A stretch of 64,000 nt of DNA. Origin: Brevundimonas variabilis (GTDB lineage: Bacteria; Pseudomonadota; Alphaproteobacteria; Caulobacterales; Caulobacteraceae). The notes beneath the pieces are model-generated. The model was not told the DNA's origin. It did no database searches and saw nothing but the letters and a program-made list of their open reading frames with translations. The translations under genes and the position numbers were made by a program. The stretch lies in NCBI RefSeq assembly GCF_014199945.1, contig NZ_JACHOR010000002.1:682001-746000 (forward strand), written 5' to 3'. Shown here piece by piece: positions 18,480 through 27,108 of this stretch. The first letter of the stretch is position 1; each line of letters starts with the position of its first letter.

Positions 18480-18701
18480 ATGGCTGAAACCCAGACAAAC
18501 CGCCCGTCGGGTGTATCCAAACGAGGATTCGCCTCCATGGACCCCGAACGACAGCGCGAGATTGCGCGCAAGGGCGGAGCGAGCGTTCCGAGCGAAAAGC
18601 GCAGCTTCTCGCAGGACCGCAGCCTGGCTGCTCAGGCTGGCCGCAAGGGCGGAGAAGCTTCGCACGGAAGCCGGCGTCCCGAGGACGAGGCCAACAGCTG
18701 A
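18480..18701 (+). CDS. KGG-repeat general stress protein
   Basis: A 73-residue hydrophilic protein with two copies of the KGG-type motif (GFASMDPERQREIARKGG at 16-33 and AAQAGRKGGEASHG further on), as in Bacillus GsiB, E. coli YciG and fungal con-10 proteins. These small, mostly disordered proteins accumulate in desiccation or stationary stress; their molecular role is unclear. ATG 18480 follows an AGGAAAGGAAC site. The gene has its own EcfG-like promoter and is followed by a strong terminator. Confidence 0.85.
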   Translation: MAETQTNRPSGVSKRGFASMDPERQREIARKGGASVPSEKRSFSQDRSLAAQAGRKGGEASHGSRRPEDEANS

Positions 18702-18729
18702 GGGCGATCATTTAGATACACGCAGTTTG

Positions 18730-18758
18730 CGGCGGGACCTTCATGGTCCCGCCGTTTT
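18730..18758 (+). terminator. Rho-independent terminator after the KGG gene
   Basis: A perfect 10-base-pair GC-rich stem (18730-18739 with 18745-18754), loop TTCAT, followed by TTTT. It ends rightward transcription before the convergent egtBD gene; there is no T run on the other strand. Confidence 0.88.
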
Positions 18759-18768
18759 GCTATGGGGT

Positions 18769-20919
18769 TCAGGTGCTCAGAACAGCGAGCGCCACTGAAG
18801 GTTTGGCACCACTGACAAACGAAACGAGCGTCCAATCCGAGGCCTGAGCCATCTCTGCGATGGAGTCTCGCGTGAACTTCCGAGAACTTTCGGTATGGAT
18901 TGTCTCGCCGGCCGAGAAGAGGAAGCTTTGGTCACCTATCGTGACGCGTTGGTCACGCGTGGATCTGAGATGCATTTCCATCCGGGATTCGGAGGCATTC
19001 CAGACCGCCACGTGCTCGAACGCCGACAAATCGAAGTCTGCATCCAGTTCTCGGTTCGCTCGGACAAGGACATTCATATTGAAGTCTGCTGTGACTCCCT
19101 GCGCATCGTCGTAGGCCGCCACAAGGATTTCGGGTTCCTTGACCAGGTCGATGCCCAGGATGAAGAGCGATCCAGCACCCAGGAATTCGCGGGCTTCTCT
19201 CAGGAACTCTACGGCCTCGGCCGGACCAAGGTTGCCGATGGTCGACCCCGGGAAGAACCCGATCCGCCGACCGCGCCCGAGTTCCGGCAAGGCTGTCAGG
19301 TTCAGGAAATCGCCGACTAGTGGAGCCACTTCCAGATTTGGGTACGACGCACGGATTCGATCCGCGGCTTCTGCCAGGGCATCCGGACTGATGTCGATGG
19401 GCACATAGGCAGCCAGGCTGGGCGCTGCGTCCAGCAGTATCCGCGTCTTCTCGCTCGCGCCGGAACCAAACTCGACCAGAACAGCATCGTCACCGAAGCG
19501 CGCGGCGATTGACGGTGAATGTTCTCGCAGGAGCAGGGCTTCCTGACGCGTGGGATAGTATTCCGGCAGACGCGTGATGTCCTCGAACAGACGGGACCCT
19601 GTGGCATCGTAAAACCATTTCGGCGATAACGATTTCTGGGGCTTCGACAGCCCCTCGCCTAGTTCAGCCCGGAAACGGGCGACCTCCGGATCGTCGTCGT
19701 TCACGGATGCCGACGCGAAGTCCTCGGCCAATCTCAAGCCCATGAACGCCCACCTTTGATACGGGTAAAAGAAGTTTCGATATGTCGGCCGTGCATGCCC
19801 TTCAGGCGTCGCAAACGAAGACCCTCTCAGAACCGACTGATTGGCCATGAATTTTCCGTTGTACTCGGACGCAGTCCCGTCCGTCGGCCTGAACCCCGGG
19901 TAGGCGGCATAGGCGCTGGACGTAAACTGCCAGACCTCGCCGAACAGGTTCGTGAAGCCATCTGGATCGGTGATGGCGGCATGTTCCCACTCTGCCTCGG
20001 TTGGCAGTCTCTTGCCGGCCCAGCGGGCATAAGCATCGGCCTCGTAATGGCTGATATGCCGGACGGGCGCAGACGCATCCACCGGCTTGCGGCCCGCCAG
20101 GCTCATGACCGTCCACTGGCCGTCATCACATCGCCAGTAAAGCGGGGCCATCCAGCCCTCTCGATTCACCGCTGCCCAGCCATCGGCCAGCCAGAGTTCG
20201 GACCGGCGATAGCCGCCGTCCTCGATGAAGGCGATCCAATCCCCGTTGGTGACCAGATCGCGGGCGAGCGCATAGGGCTCCAGCCAAACTCGGTGCGCCG
20301 GACCCTCGTTGTCAAACGCGAAGCCATCGGTGTGGCCGATCGTGACCAGCCCCCCGCGAAACGCCTGCGTACCACCGACGGCGGGCTGCGGCGTTGTCTG
20401 TCGCGGCTCAACCGCATAGGCCGCCGGCTCGAGGGGCGAACGTGACATCAGGTTCAGGATGTCCATTGCAAACAGTTCCTGATGCTGCTCGTCGTGATGC
20501 AGCCCGAGCGTGAACAGATACCGCTCGTGCCCGCTCATCAGCCCGCGCGAGAGGCGATCCATCATCCGCCGGTCGATTTCCTGGCGATAGGCCATCACGT
20601 CGCCGATCGAAGGTCGCGTCATGAGCCCTCGCTCATGTCTCGGCACGCGCTCGCCAAGGGCCTCATAGTAGGAGTTGAACATCTGCTGGAACCGCGGGTC
20701 GACCGGTTCATAACCTGGCTCTGTGCTCAGGATCATGGCTTCGAAGAACCAGCTCGTATGCGCGAGATGCCATTTTCCGGGACTGGCATCAGGCATGGCC
20801 TGGGCCGACAGGTCTTCGGGCGACAGGCCTTCCGCCAGGGCCAACATCCCCGACCGAACAGCGCGAAAGCGCGCGATGTCGTCGCTTTCGACAGTGACGG
20901 TGGGGACGGATGCGTTCAT
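18769..20919 (-). CDS. egtBD: EgtB-EgtD fusion: ergothioneine sulfoxide synthase plus histidine N-alpha-methyltransferase
   Basis: One 716-residue polypeptide carrying two enzymes of ergothioneine synthesis. Residues about 14-165 form the DinB-type iron domain: H54 (HLAHTSWFFE) and the HX3HXE motif H142-DEQ-H146-Q-E148 supply the iron ligands. Residues about 185-400 form the formylglycine-generating-enzyme-like half. After a short acidic linker (about 402-420), residues 421-716 are EgtD, with FGSGASEKTR (SAM binding), DISPDAL, FFPGSTIGN and the GETIHTESSRKF segment. EgtD makes hercynine from histidine and SAM; EgtB adds sulfur from cysteine or gamma-glutamylcysteine using oxygen. The start at 20919 gives a normal EgtB N-terminus. 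OvoA also has a C-terminal methyltransferase, but of another type. No EgtE or EgtC gene is visible nearby. Confidence 0.9.
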   Translation of the reverse strand: MNASVPTVTVESDDIARFRAVRSGMLALAEGLSPEDLSAQAMPDASPGKWHLAHTSWFFEAMILSTEPGYEPVDPRFQQMFNSYYEALGERVPRHERGLMTRPSIGDVMAYRQEIDRRMMDRLSRGLMSGHERYLFTLGLHHDEQHQELFAMDILNLMSRSPLEPAAYAVEPRQTTPQPAVGGTQAFRGGLVTIGHTDGFAFDNEGPAHRVWLEPYALARDLVTNGDWIAFIEDGGYRRSELWLADGWAAVNREGWMAPLYWRCDDGQWTVMSLAGRKPVDASAPVRHISHYEADAYARWAGKRLPTEAEWEHAAITDPDGFTNLFGEVWQFTSSAYAAYPGFRPTDGTASEYNGKFMANQSVLRGSSFATPEGHARPTYRNFFYPYQRWAFMGLRLAEDFASASVNDDDPEVARFRAELGEGLSKPQKSLSPKWFYDATGSRLFEDITRLPEYYPTRQEALLLREHSPSIAARFGDDAVLVEFGSGASEKTRILLDAAPSLAAYVPIDISPDALAEAADRIRASYPNLEVAPLVGDFLNLTALPELGRGRRIGFFPGSTIGNLGPAEAVEFLREAREFLGAGSLFILGIDLVKEPEILVAAYDDAQGVTADFNMNVLVRANRELDADFDLSAFEHVAVWNASESRMEMHLRSTRDQRVTIGDQSFLFSAGETIHTESSRKFTRDSIAEMAQASDWTLVSFVSGAKPSVALAVLST

Positions 20920-21333
20920 GGGCGGTCGCTGCTCTAAGTGTGATGCCGCCAATAAGGCATCTCGTGGTGTACCCAATGAAGGGTCCTAGCGTTCGTTCCC
21001 GATAGCTAGCGCGGATTCGCGGACCAACAGCCCGCGCCGGTGAAAACAGGTGTCACGGTGCGGGTTGCCGGGACCGGCCTGAACCGTACGACATGCCCTC
21101 AGCGGCTGGCCTTCATATGCTTTCTGACCGTTCGAGGTCACTGCAATCGGGGACCAGAAGACCACCGCGACGGATCGACGCGACTTGCATGACCGCGCGC
21201 ACCAAGACGCCGTCAGCTCCATTTGGGAGGAAACACCTGAGTGCTCCCAGACGCCGTGAGTGACTCACGACATGTGCGAGCCTGGCCCCGACTGATTGGC
21301 CGGGGCCAGGCATTTTCATGGAAAGCGATGTCC
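20920..21333. other. Intergenic region with an orphan terminator
   Basis: About 410 bases between the egtBD start and the acyl-CoA dehydrogenase stop, both on the minus strand. No convincing gene is present. A short inverted repeat (20941-20946 with 20956-20961) lies in the probable egtBD leader. A rightward terminator at 21280-21316 has no known gene upstream on its strand, so the segment may encode a small RNA. A 24-codon frame (21189-21263) lacks a ribosome site. Confidence 0.5.
21280..21316 (+). terminator. Rightward terminator without an assigned gene
   Basis: A perfect 10-base-pair stem (21280-21289 with 21302-21311) with a 12-base loop, followed by ATTTT. On the minus strand no T run follows. 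It may end a small RNA, or act as a barrier to antisense transcription into the dehydrogenase gene. Confidence 0.6.
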
Positions 21334-22548
21334 CTATCGAACGGGCCGCCCACCGTGTTTCGCATATTCGAGACGAGCAATCGTGCGATTGTGGACCTCG
21401 TCCGGGCCGTCAGCGATCCTCAGTGTACGGACTGTAGCGTACATCTCGGCAAGAACCGTATCACTGGACACCCCGGCTCCGCCAAAGGCCTGGATGGCGT
21501 CGTCAATGATCTGCAGCGCCATGCGTGGTGCTGCCACCTTGATCTGTGCGATCTCGGACTTGGCATTCTTTGCCCCGGCCTGATCGATCATCCACGCAGC
21601 CTTCAGCACCATCAGCCGGCACATCTCGATGTTGGTCCGGGCATCCCCGACGCGCTGCTCCCAGACAGAATGCTCGGCCAGGGATTTCCTGAACGCTGTC
21701 CGCGTCAACAGACGTTGGCACATGAGTTCGAGCGCCTTCTCAGCCGCTCCAATCACTCGCATGCAGTGATGAATGCGGCCCGGGCCGAGGCGCCCCTGGG
21801 CGATCTCGAAGCCCCTGCCCTCTCCCGCAATCAGGTTCTCGACCGGTACCCGGACATTGTCCAGGACCACCTCGGCATGGCCAATGGGACGTTCGTCGTA
21901 GCCAAAAACCGTCAGCATTCTTTCGACACGAAAGCCCGGCGTGTCGGTCGGCACAAGGATCTGCGATTGCTGCTGATGGGTTGCCGCGCCCGTGTCGGTC
22001 TTGCCCATGACGATGGAGATCGCAACATTGGGGTGGCCCATATTGGTTGACCACCATTTGCGACCGTTGATCACATAATGATCGCCGTCGCGTACGATTG
22101 ACGTCTGGATATTGGTCGCATCCGAAGAAGCGACCTCCGGCTCGGTCATCAGAAACGCCGAGCGGATCTCGCCGGCCATCAGGGGCTTCAGCCAGCGGTC
22201 CTGCTGGGCCGCATTGCCGTACATATGGAGGACTTCCATGTTTCCGGTGTCTGGAGCGTTGCAGTTGAACACCTCGGGCGTCCAGAGACCCGCCCGGCCC
22301 ATCGCCTCGGCGAGAGGCGCATACTCCAGGTTGGTCAGCCCTGCGCCGTGATCGCCCGGCAGGAACATGTTCCAGAGCCCGGCCTCGCGAGCTTCAGCCT
22401 TCAGCGCCTCCATAGTCGGCGGCTGCACCGTGTGATCGGCATGGACCTCGGCCCAGTATTCAGCGGCGCGAGGCTGGATGCGCTCGTCAATGAAGCGGTT
22501 CACCCGATCCTGGAAATGCAGGGCCTTGTCGGAGTGCTTGAAGTCCAT
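21334..22548 (-). CDS. Acyl-CoA dehydrogenase (ACAD10/11-like)
   Basis: A 404-residue FAD-dependent enzyme that introduces the 2,3 double bond into acyl-CoA. Typical features are [19 protein letters not shown] (FAD/substrate loop), KWWSTNMG, the central beta-domain and the C-terminal helical domain ending [25 protein letters not shown], with the flavin-binding QAFGGAGVS stretch. The pattern matches the ACAD10/11-like subgroup. ATG 22548 follows GGGGAAGG. The SCP2-domain gene lies 107 bases upstream on the same strand, which fits a lipid-breakdown pairing. Chain-length preference cannot be told. Confidence 0.9.
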   Translation of the reverse strand: MDFKHSDKALHFQDRVNRFIDERIQPRAAEYWAEVHADHTVQPPTMEALKAEAREAGLWNMFLPGDHGAGLTNLEYAPLAEAMGRAGLWTPEVFNCNAPDTGNMEVLHMYGNAAQQDRWLKPLMAGEIRSAFLMTEPEVASSDATNIQTSIVRDGDHYVINGRKWWSTNMGHPNVAISIVMGKTDTGAATHQQQSQILVPTDTPGFRVERMLTVFGYDERPIGHAEVVLDNVRVPVENLIAGEGRGFEIAQGRLGPGRIHHCMRVIGAAEKALELMCQRLLTRTAFRKSLAEHSVWEQRVGDARTNIEMCRLMVLKAAWMIDQAGAKNAKSEIAQIKVAAPRMALQIIDDAIQAFGGAGVSSDTVLAEMYATVRTLRIADGPDEVHNRTIARLEYAKHGGRPVR

Positions 22549-22626
22549 GGATAAACCTTCCCCAAGGGGATGGGGGAACCCGATCATCGTGAACCCCCGC
22601 GTCACGACACAGGAGCGTGCCGCGTC

Positions 22627-22647
22627 TCCTCTCCCGCCGGGAGAGGA
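22627..22647. repeat. Perfect small palindromic hairpin
   Basis: A 9-base-pair perfect stem (22627-22635 with 22639-22647) around a three-base GCC loop, between the SCP2 gene and the downstream dehydrogenase gene. No T run follows on the minus strand. It looks like a short dispersed REP-type hairpin, or may slow or attenuate transcription between the two genes. Confidence 0.45.
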
Positions 22648-22655
22648 TTATGCGA

Positions 22656-22961
22656 CTAGCGCTTGAGCAGCGGTGCCAGTTTCTGGGCGATCATCATGTC
22701 GCCGGCGATCTTCAGCTTGCCCTGCATGAACGCCATCATCGGGTCCAGCTTGCCATCGGACAGGGCCATGAAGTCGTCCCAGCTCATCGAGACGGTCGCG
22801 TCAGCAGGCTTGTCGTCGTTGGTCACGGTGTTCGGCACCGAGGCTCCATCGATGTAGATCTTGCCACTGTCGCCGAGGTCAAGCTTGACGGTCTTCCCCA
22901 GACCGGAGTTGTCGCCGACAGCACCGCGGATGTGTTCGGTGACTTGAGCCAGATCAGCCAT
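22656..22961 (-). CDS. SCP2 sterol-carrier domain protein
   Basis: A 101-residue protein consisting of one SCP2 lipid-binding domain, recognised by the ending MAFMQGKLKIAGDMMIAQKLAPLL and the central PADATVSMSWDDFMALSDGKLDPM. Such proteins bind fatty acyl-CoA or other lipids in the cytoplasm. ATG 22961 follows AAGGGAA. It precedes an acyl-CoA dehydrogenase gene on the same strand, so it may present substrate to that enzyme. Confidence 0.88.
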   Translation of the reverse strand: MADLAQVTEHIRGAVGDNSGLGKTVKLDLGDSGKIYIDGASVPNTVTNDDKPADATVSMSWDDFMALSDGKLDPMMAFMQGKLKIAGDMMIAQKLAPLLKR

Positions 22962-23054
22962 GGTCGTTTCCCTTGTTCGAGTTATGGGAGCAGACCTAGC
23001 CCCAGCCGCCACGCCTGCCAAGATCACGTTGCGTAAGGTTCCGGGAGGCAGGCG

Positions 23055-24050
23055 TTATCGGCTCAGGGGCCCCATCAGCAAACTCTTTATCCTTGCAAGG
23101 GATTGCGGCGTGACGGGCCCCATCAATCCCTGGGCCTCGACCGGCAGATGCGCCATCGGATCGCCGCCGGTCCGGAAAATGTAGTGGTCGAAGAAGGCAC
23201 GCCATGACTCGCGTTCTGCCGCTGGCAGGTCCCGGATTGTCAGCAGCGCGTGGTAGAGGGTGAACAGGGGGGTCACCATCCACTCTGGACCGTCCCGCCA
23301 CCAGAAATTGACCAGCGCCCCGAAGTCGTCGAGCGACTCCACGTGGTGAAACCAAAGGCTGGGAATGTAGAGCACGTCGCCAGGCTCCAGATCAGCAACG
23401 AGGGCATTTGCCATGGCTTGCTCAAACCGCGGATGCAGTTCGAGGTCGGGCTCGGCGAAGTCGACAAGGCTGACCGGCTGGCCCGCGAGGGTGTTTTCGA
23501 GGGGCCCGATATAGAGGTTGGACACCTGATCCGGCGGAAACAGGATAAACCGTCGCCGACCGGCGACAACGCAGGCCAGATTCTGGGCCAGATCCCAGTG
23601 CGCGGCCGTTCGGGTCCGGTTGCCGAGCCAGAGCGAGGTCAGACGCTCGACCGACGGATCAAGCAGCGGCGGCGGATTGGCTTCCGCCAGCCCCGGCAGA
23701 TGTGAAGGTGCAGGAATCGCGCCTGCATAGAGATAATCCGGGCCCTTCACCGCCAGGCGGTCCAGGAGATCCGACAGGGACAGGCGTATCCGCTCGAAAT
23801 TGAATCCCTTCAGATCCTCCCCGTAGAAGAACCGCCCTTTCATGCCCGGTGCTCCGACAAAGGCCGATACGGGCTGGGTGCTCTCGAACTGCCTGAGATA
23901 AGCGGGCAGACCGCCACCGGCCTTGACCAGCGGCCAATCCGAGACCCCACCCCTCAGAACGACCGGCCGCCCCTGGGCGGACAGGGTCGATATGTCGACC
24001 TCGCCGGAAACGGATTCGACATTGCGAGGGACTGGCAGGTTGATGGGCAT
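23055..24050 (-). CDS. Cupin-8/JmjC-like putative iron oxygenase
   Basis: A 331-residue protein of the cupin-like JmjC hydroxylase group. The iron-binding facial triad can be read as H151-W-D153 with a distal His at 235 or 236 (WFHHVES), followed by the usual LEPGDVLYIP-type strand. Relatives are 2-oxoglutarate and Fe(II) dependent hydroxylases acting on proteins or RNA. ATG 24050 gives a normal-length N-terminus; much longer forms read into the divergent MFS gene. The ribosome site is weak. The substrate is unknown. Confidence 0.78.
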   Translation of the reverse strand: MPINLPVPRNVESVSGEVDISTLSAQGRPVVLRGGVSDWPLVKAGGGLPAYLRQFESTQPVSAFVGAPGMKGRFFYGEDLKGFNFERIRLSLSDLLDRLAVKGPDYLYAGAIPAPSHLPGLAEANPPPLLDPSVERLTSLWLGNRTRTAAHWDLAQNLACVVAGRRRFILFPPDQVSNLYIGPLENTLAGQPVSLVDFAEPDLELHPRFEQAMANALVADLEPGDVLYIPSLWFHHVESLDDFGALVNFWWRDGPEWMVTPLFTLYHALLTIRDLPAAERESWRAFFDHYIFRTGGDPMAHLPVEAQGLMGPVTPQSLARIKSLLMGPLSR

Positions 24051-24153
24051 GGCGAACAGATTAGCGCCAAGCCGGGCAAGGGTCACGCGTGGCAATCCGC
24101 ATGCCGGCCATCTCTGTCTGGCAACCGGTGACGACGCGGCGTAAGCAAACGAC

Positions 24154-25434
24154 GTGCGCCCGACCTCTTCCGCCTTTGCGATCCTGTTCGCTGTCAGCCT
24201 GATCGCAGCGGCGGGAAACATGGGGCTGCAGTCGGTGTTGCCGGCGATCGGTCGGCAGTTCGACCTCTCAGACACCCTTGTGGCCGGAGCCTTTGCCATT
24301 TCGGCTCTGCTCTGGACCTTTGCTTCGCCGGTCTGGGCCCGACTGTCGGATCGGCTCGGGCGCAAGAAGGTCATTCTCATCGGCCTTTCCGGCTTCGTTG
24401 TGTCGATGAGCAGCTTTGGCCTGGCTGCTACGTCAGGACTGGAAGGCTGGCTCGCCGGCGGGGCCGCCTTTTCCCTGATGGCGGTGGCCCGTTGCGTCTA
24501 TGGCGTGTTCGGCTCGGCCGCTCCGATCGCGTCCCAGGCCTATGTTGCCGATCGCACCTCTCCGGAGGAGCGGACCCAGGCGATGTCCTTGCTGGCCTCG
24601 GCACAGGGGTTGGGAACCGTCATCGGGCCTGTCCTCTCGCCATTGTTCATTCTGCCAATCATCGGACTCGCAGGTCCCATGTATGCCTTTGCGCTGATGG
24701 GCGCGGTCGTGCTCGCAATCGTCTGGATAAAGCTGCCCAGCGGAGACGTCGTCCGCATCCCCTCGGCCAGTGGCCAGCGCAGCGACGTCGGCAAGGGGCT
24801 CTGGAAGGATCGCAGGGTGCGAGATTTCCTGCTCTACGGCCTGCTGGTCACTGGGGCCCAGGCCGTCAATATCTCTGTGCTGGGCTTTCACATCATCGAC
24901 GAAATGGCCGAGACGGGCACGGGGCTGACCCAAGCTCAGCCCTTCATCGCCGTCGCCATGTTTGCAGGGGCTGCTGCAACGTTGATGGTCCAGTGGGGAC
25001 TGATCCCCTTGCTCAGGCTTCAGCCCGGCGCCCTGATGCGCTGGGGCGCGGGGCTGGCCCTTGTTGGCAATCTCATCAGCATTGCGGCACCCGGCTACTA
25101 CGGCGTCGTCGTCGGCTATGCGATCGTGTCCATGGGCATCGGTTTCGCCCGCCCGGGCTTTACCGCGGGATCGTCCCTCGCCGTTGAAGGGCACGAGCAG
25201 GGAGCCGTTGCCGGTCTGATCATGTCCATCGCTGGCCTGAGCTTTCTGGCCCCACCGGTCATCGGGGTCGCTCTTTATGAATGGTCAGAGCCTGCCCCGT
25301 TTGTTGCCAACTCCGTGTTGCTGGCCTCCGCGATGTGGGTTGCCCTTCGCAGCAAGGCCCTGACGGCCATGGTCGCGGGACCGCCGTCTGACGTCCCGCC
25401 CGCCTCCCAGCCCGGCCCGGAAGGCAACCGCTAG
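24154..25434 (+). CDS. MFS transporter (drug efflux type)
   Basis: A 426-residue, 12-helix major facilitator. The loop between helices 2 and 3 carries the motif SDRLGRKKVILIGLSGF, characteristic of drug:proton antiporters of the TetA-like group. It probably exports small molecules using the proton gradient. The start is GTG 24154, 103 bases from the divergent cupin gene. The stop shares a CTAG with the stop of the convergent antiporter gene. The substrate is not predictable. Confidence 0.85.
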   Translation: MRPTSSAFAILFAVSLIAAAGNMGLQSVLPAIGRQFDLSDTLVAGAFAISALLWTFASPVWARLSDRLGRKKVILIGLSGFVVSMSSFGLAATSGLEGWLAGGAAFSLMAVARCVYGVFGSAAPIASQAYVADRTSPEERTQAMSLLASAQGLGTVIGPVLSPLFILPIIGLAGPMYAFALMGAVVLAIVWIKLPSGDVVRIPSASGQRSDVGKGLWKDRRVRDFLLYGLLVTGAQAVNISVLGFHIIDEMAETGTGLTQAQPFIAVAMFAGAAATLMVQWGLIPLLRLQPGALMRWGAGLALVGNLISIAAPGYYGVVVGYAIVSMGIGFARPGFTAGSSLAVEGHEQGAVAGLIMSIAGLSFLAPPVIGVALYEWSEPAPFVANSVLLASAMWVALRSKALTAMVAGPPSDVPPASQPGPEGNR

Positions 25435-26642
25435 GGTGCCGCCGGCGCGACGTTCGAAGACGCTCGCTTCAGCTTTGGCGTGACCATCGGGATGGTCAGC
25501 ATCGTGGAGCCCACGGCCATCAGCAACAGGGCCGTGAAGGCGTCGTTCGTAATGATCCCCTTGTCCAGAAGGATGTTGGCAAAGATGATCATGATCAGGG
25601 CCTTGGTCTGAAGCAGCCAGCCGATGATCGAGGCCTCGCCTTTCGGCCATTTGAGGATAAGGCTCGCGAGGTGCACCCCCGCCAGCTTGCCCGCCACCGA
25701 CGCTGCGAGGAGCAGACCTGCCGCACCAAAGACCATCAAACCGCCAACGCCCCACTGGGTTTTCAAGCCTGTTGAAAGGAAGAACACCGGCATGATCGCC
25801 AGGAGGATATGGTCGCGGAACGCATCCAGCGACTTGCGATCGAACCAGTCGCTGTCCAGCACGACCCCGGCAAGGAAGGCCCCGACCATGTAGTGAAGTC
25901 CAGCCCAGTCGGCGGCCAGGCCACAGGCAGCAAGCCAGATCAAACCGAAATACCAGCGATCCTTTGGCTCAAGCCTGCGCATGAGGGCCCGTACGGCAAA
26001 CGCGGCAAGACCGAAGGCGACCAGGAACGTGCCCTGCCGACCGACCCTCTCCCAGTCCAGCAGGATCAGGGCCATGACAGCCCAGATGGCGATATCGTCG
26101 ATGCTGGCATAGCGCAGCACACGCTGACCGAGCGGCTCCCGCAGAACCTGCAGCTTGTCCAGGAAGAGGACCAGGATCGGCAGGGCCGTCACCGCGCAGG
26201 CCATGCCGATCCCGATGACCACCTGCCAGGGCTGCCCCGCTTCTCCGGCCCAGCCCGGCGATTGCAGCATGATCAGCGCGGCCAGGCTGCCGAAGACCAG
26301 CGGCACGGCAAGGGCCAGACCCGAGGTGATCCCTGTTTCGACCCTGTGTTTCCAGGCCTGTTTGAGGTCCAGCTCGATCCCGGCCACCCAGACAAAGATC
26401 ATGACCGCCCACCAGGCGATCCCGTTGAGCGCGGTCACGACCTGAGGATTGAAGACAAAGGCGTAGTATGCCGGGAAGATGGCTCCAAGCACGCCGGGCC
26501 CAAGCAGGATTCCGCTCACGATCTGAACCACGACCAAGGGCGCATAATAGTCGGTCTTCAGTCCGCGCCAGAGCAGCCACGGCACGGTAAAGATCAGCAG
26601 CAGGGCCAGGAGGAAGACCTCGGTGGTGGTCATGGCGTGCAT
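25431..26642 (-). CDS. CPA2-family cation:proton antiporter
   Basis: A 403-residue membrane protein with about 12 helices, distantly related to the first antiporter in this window. Segments such as VWVAGIELDLKQAW, RYASIDDIAIWAVMALILL and HYMVGAFLAGVVLDSDWF mark the cation/H+ exchanger fold with the central acidic pair (IDD). It is the last gene of a LysR-SDR-DUF3429-antiporter run on the minus strand; the stop of DUF3429 is one base upstream of its start. An ATG at 26633 is an alternative start. The 3' end overlaps the MFS stop by four bases. Confidence 0.85.
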   Translation of the reverse strand: MHAMTTTEVFLLALLLIFTVPWLLWRGLKTDYYAPLVVVQIVSGILLGPGVLGAIFPAYYAFVFNPQVVTALNGIAWWAVMIFVWVAGIELDLKQAWKHRVETGITSGLALAVPLVFGSLAALIMLQSPGWAGEAGQPWQVVIGIGMACAVTALPILVLFLDKLQVLREPLGQRVLRYASIDDIAIWAVMALILLDWERVGRQGTFLVAFGLAAFAVRALMRRLEPKDRWYFGLIWLAACGLAADWAGLHYMVGAFLAGVVLDSDWFDRKSLDAFRDHILLAIMPVFFLSTGLKTQWGVGGLMVFGAAGLLLAASVAGKLAGVHLASLILKWPKGEASIIGWLLQTKALIMIIFANILLDKGIITNDAFTALLLMAVGSTMLTIPMVTPKLKRASSNVAPAAP

Positions 26643-26643
26643 G

Positions 26644-27108
26644 TCAGAGCAGCCCGGCGGTCAGCGTCAGCAGCCCCAGGCCAACCGACAGAGGCGCGCG
26701 GAGGGCGATCCACCCGCCAGGAGTCAGGCCAAGCCCTGCCAGCCGCAGATCGACGAGGACGCTGCCCATCAGGCAGAGCCCGAGCACGATCATCGAGGGG
26801 CCCGGCCAGGTGCCGCCTGTCGCCCAGGGCCAAGCCGTTGCAAGGGCCAGCAGAGACGGCGCCACCGATGCGACCCAGACCCAGCCCGGCGTCCTGCTCC
26901 CCCCCATGGCCCCCAGTCCCCACCAGACGCCGCCGAGGAAGCTGAAGATCAGGGCCGCATAGCCGTAGCCGACGCTCAGGGCCGTAAAACGGACGTCCGG
27001 CCCGCCTCCGATCAGTATGGTGACGACAGCCAGTTGAGGCAGCAAACCGGCAAATCCTAGCGCCCGGGCGAGCGGCGGCAGGACGGGTCGATCGGATTGC
27101 AAAGTCAC
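26644..27108 (-). CDS. DUF3429 membrane protein
   Basis: A 154-residue protein with four or five hydrophobic helices, matching the DUF3429 pattern (ALIFSFLGGVWWGL motif in the second helix region). Function is unknown; such proteins are common in alpha- and gammaproteobacteria. Its ATG overlaps the stop of the SDR gene upstream (ATGA, 27105-27108), and its stop abuts the antiporter start, so it is in the middle of a tight operon. Confidence 0.8.
   Translation of the reverse strand: MTLQSDRPVLPPLARALGFAGLLPQLAVVTILIGGGPDVRFTALSVGYGYAALIFSFLGGVWWGLGAMGGSRTPGWVWVASVAPSLLALATAWPWATGGTWPGPSMIVLGLCLMGSVLVDLRLAGLGLTPGGWIALRAPLSVGLGLLTLTAGLL

Noticed and set aside
18769..20919. OvoA (ovothiol synthase)
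   Set aside because: OvoA has a C-terminal methyltransferase, but this one has EgtD motifs (FFPGSTIGN, HTESSRKF) instead.
21189..21263. 24-codon basic frame before the orphan terminator
   Set aside because: No ribosome binding site and too short to judge without conservation data.
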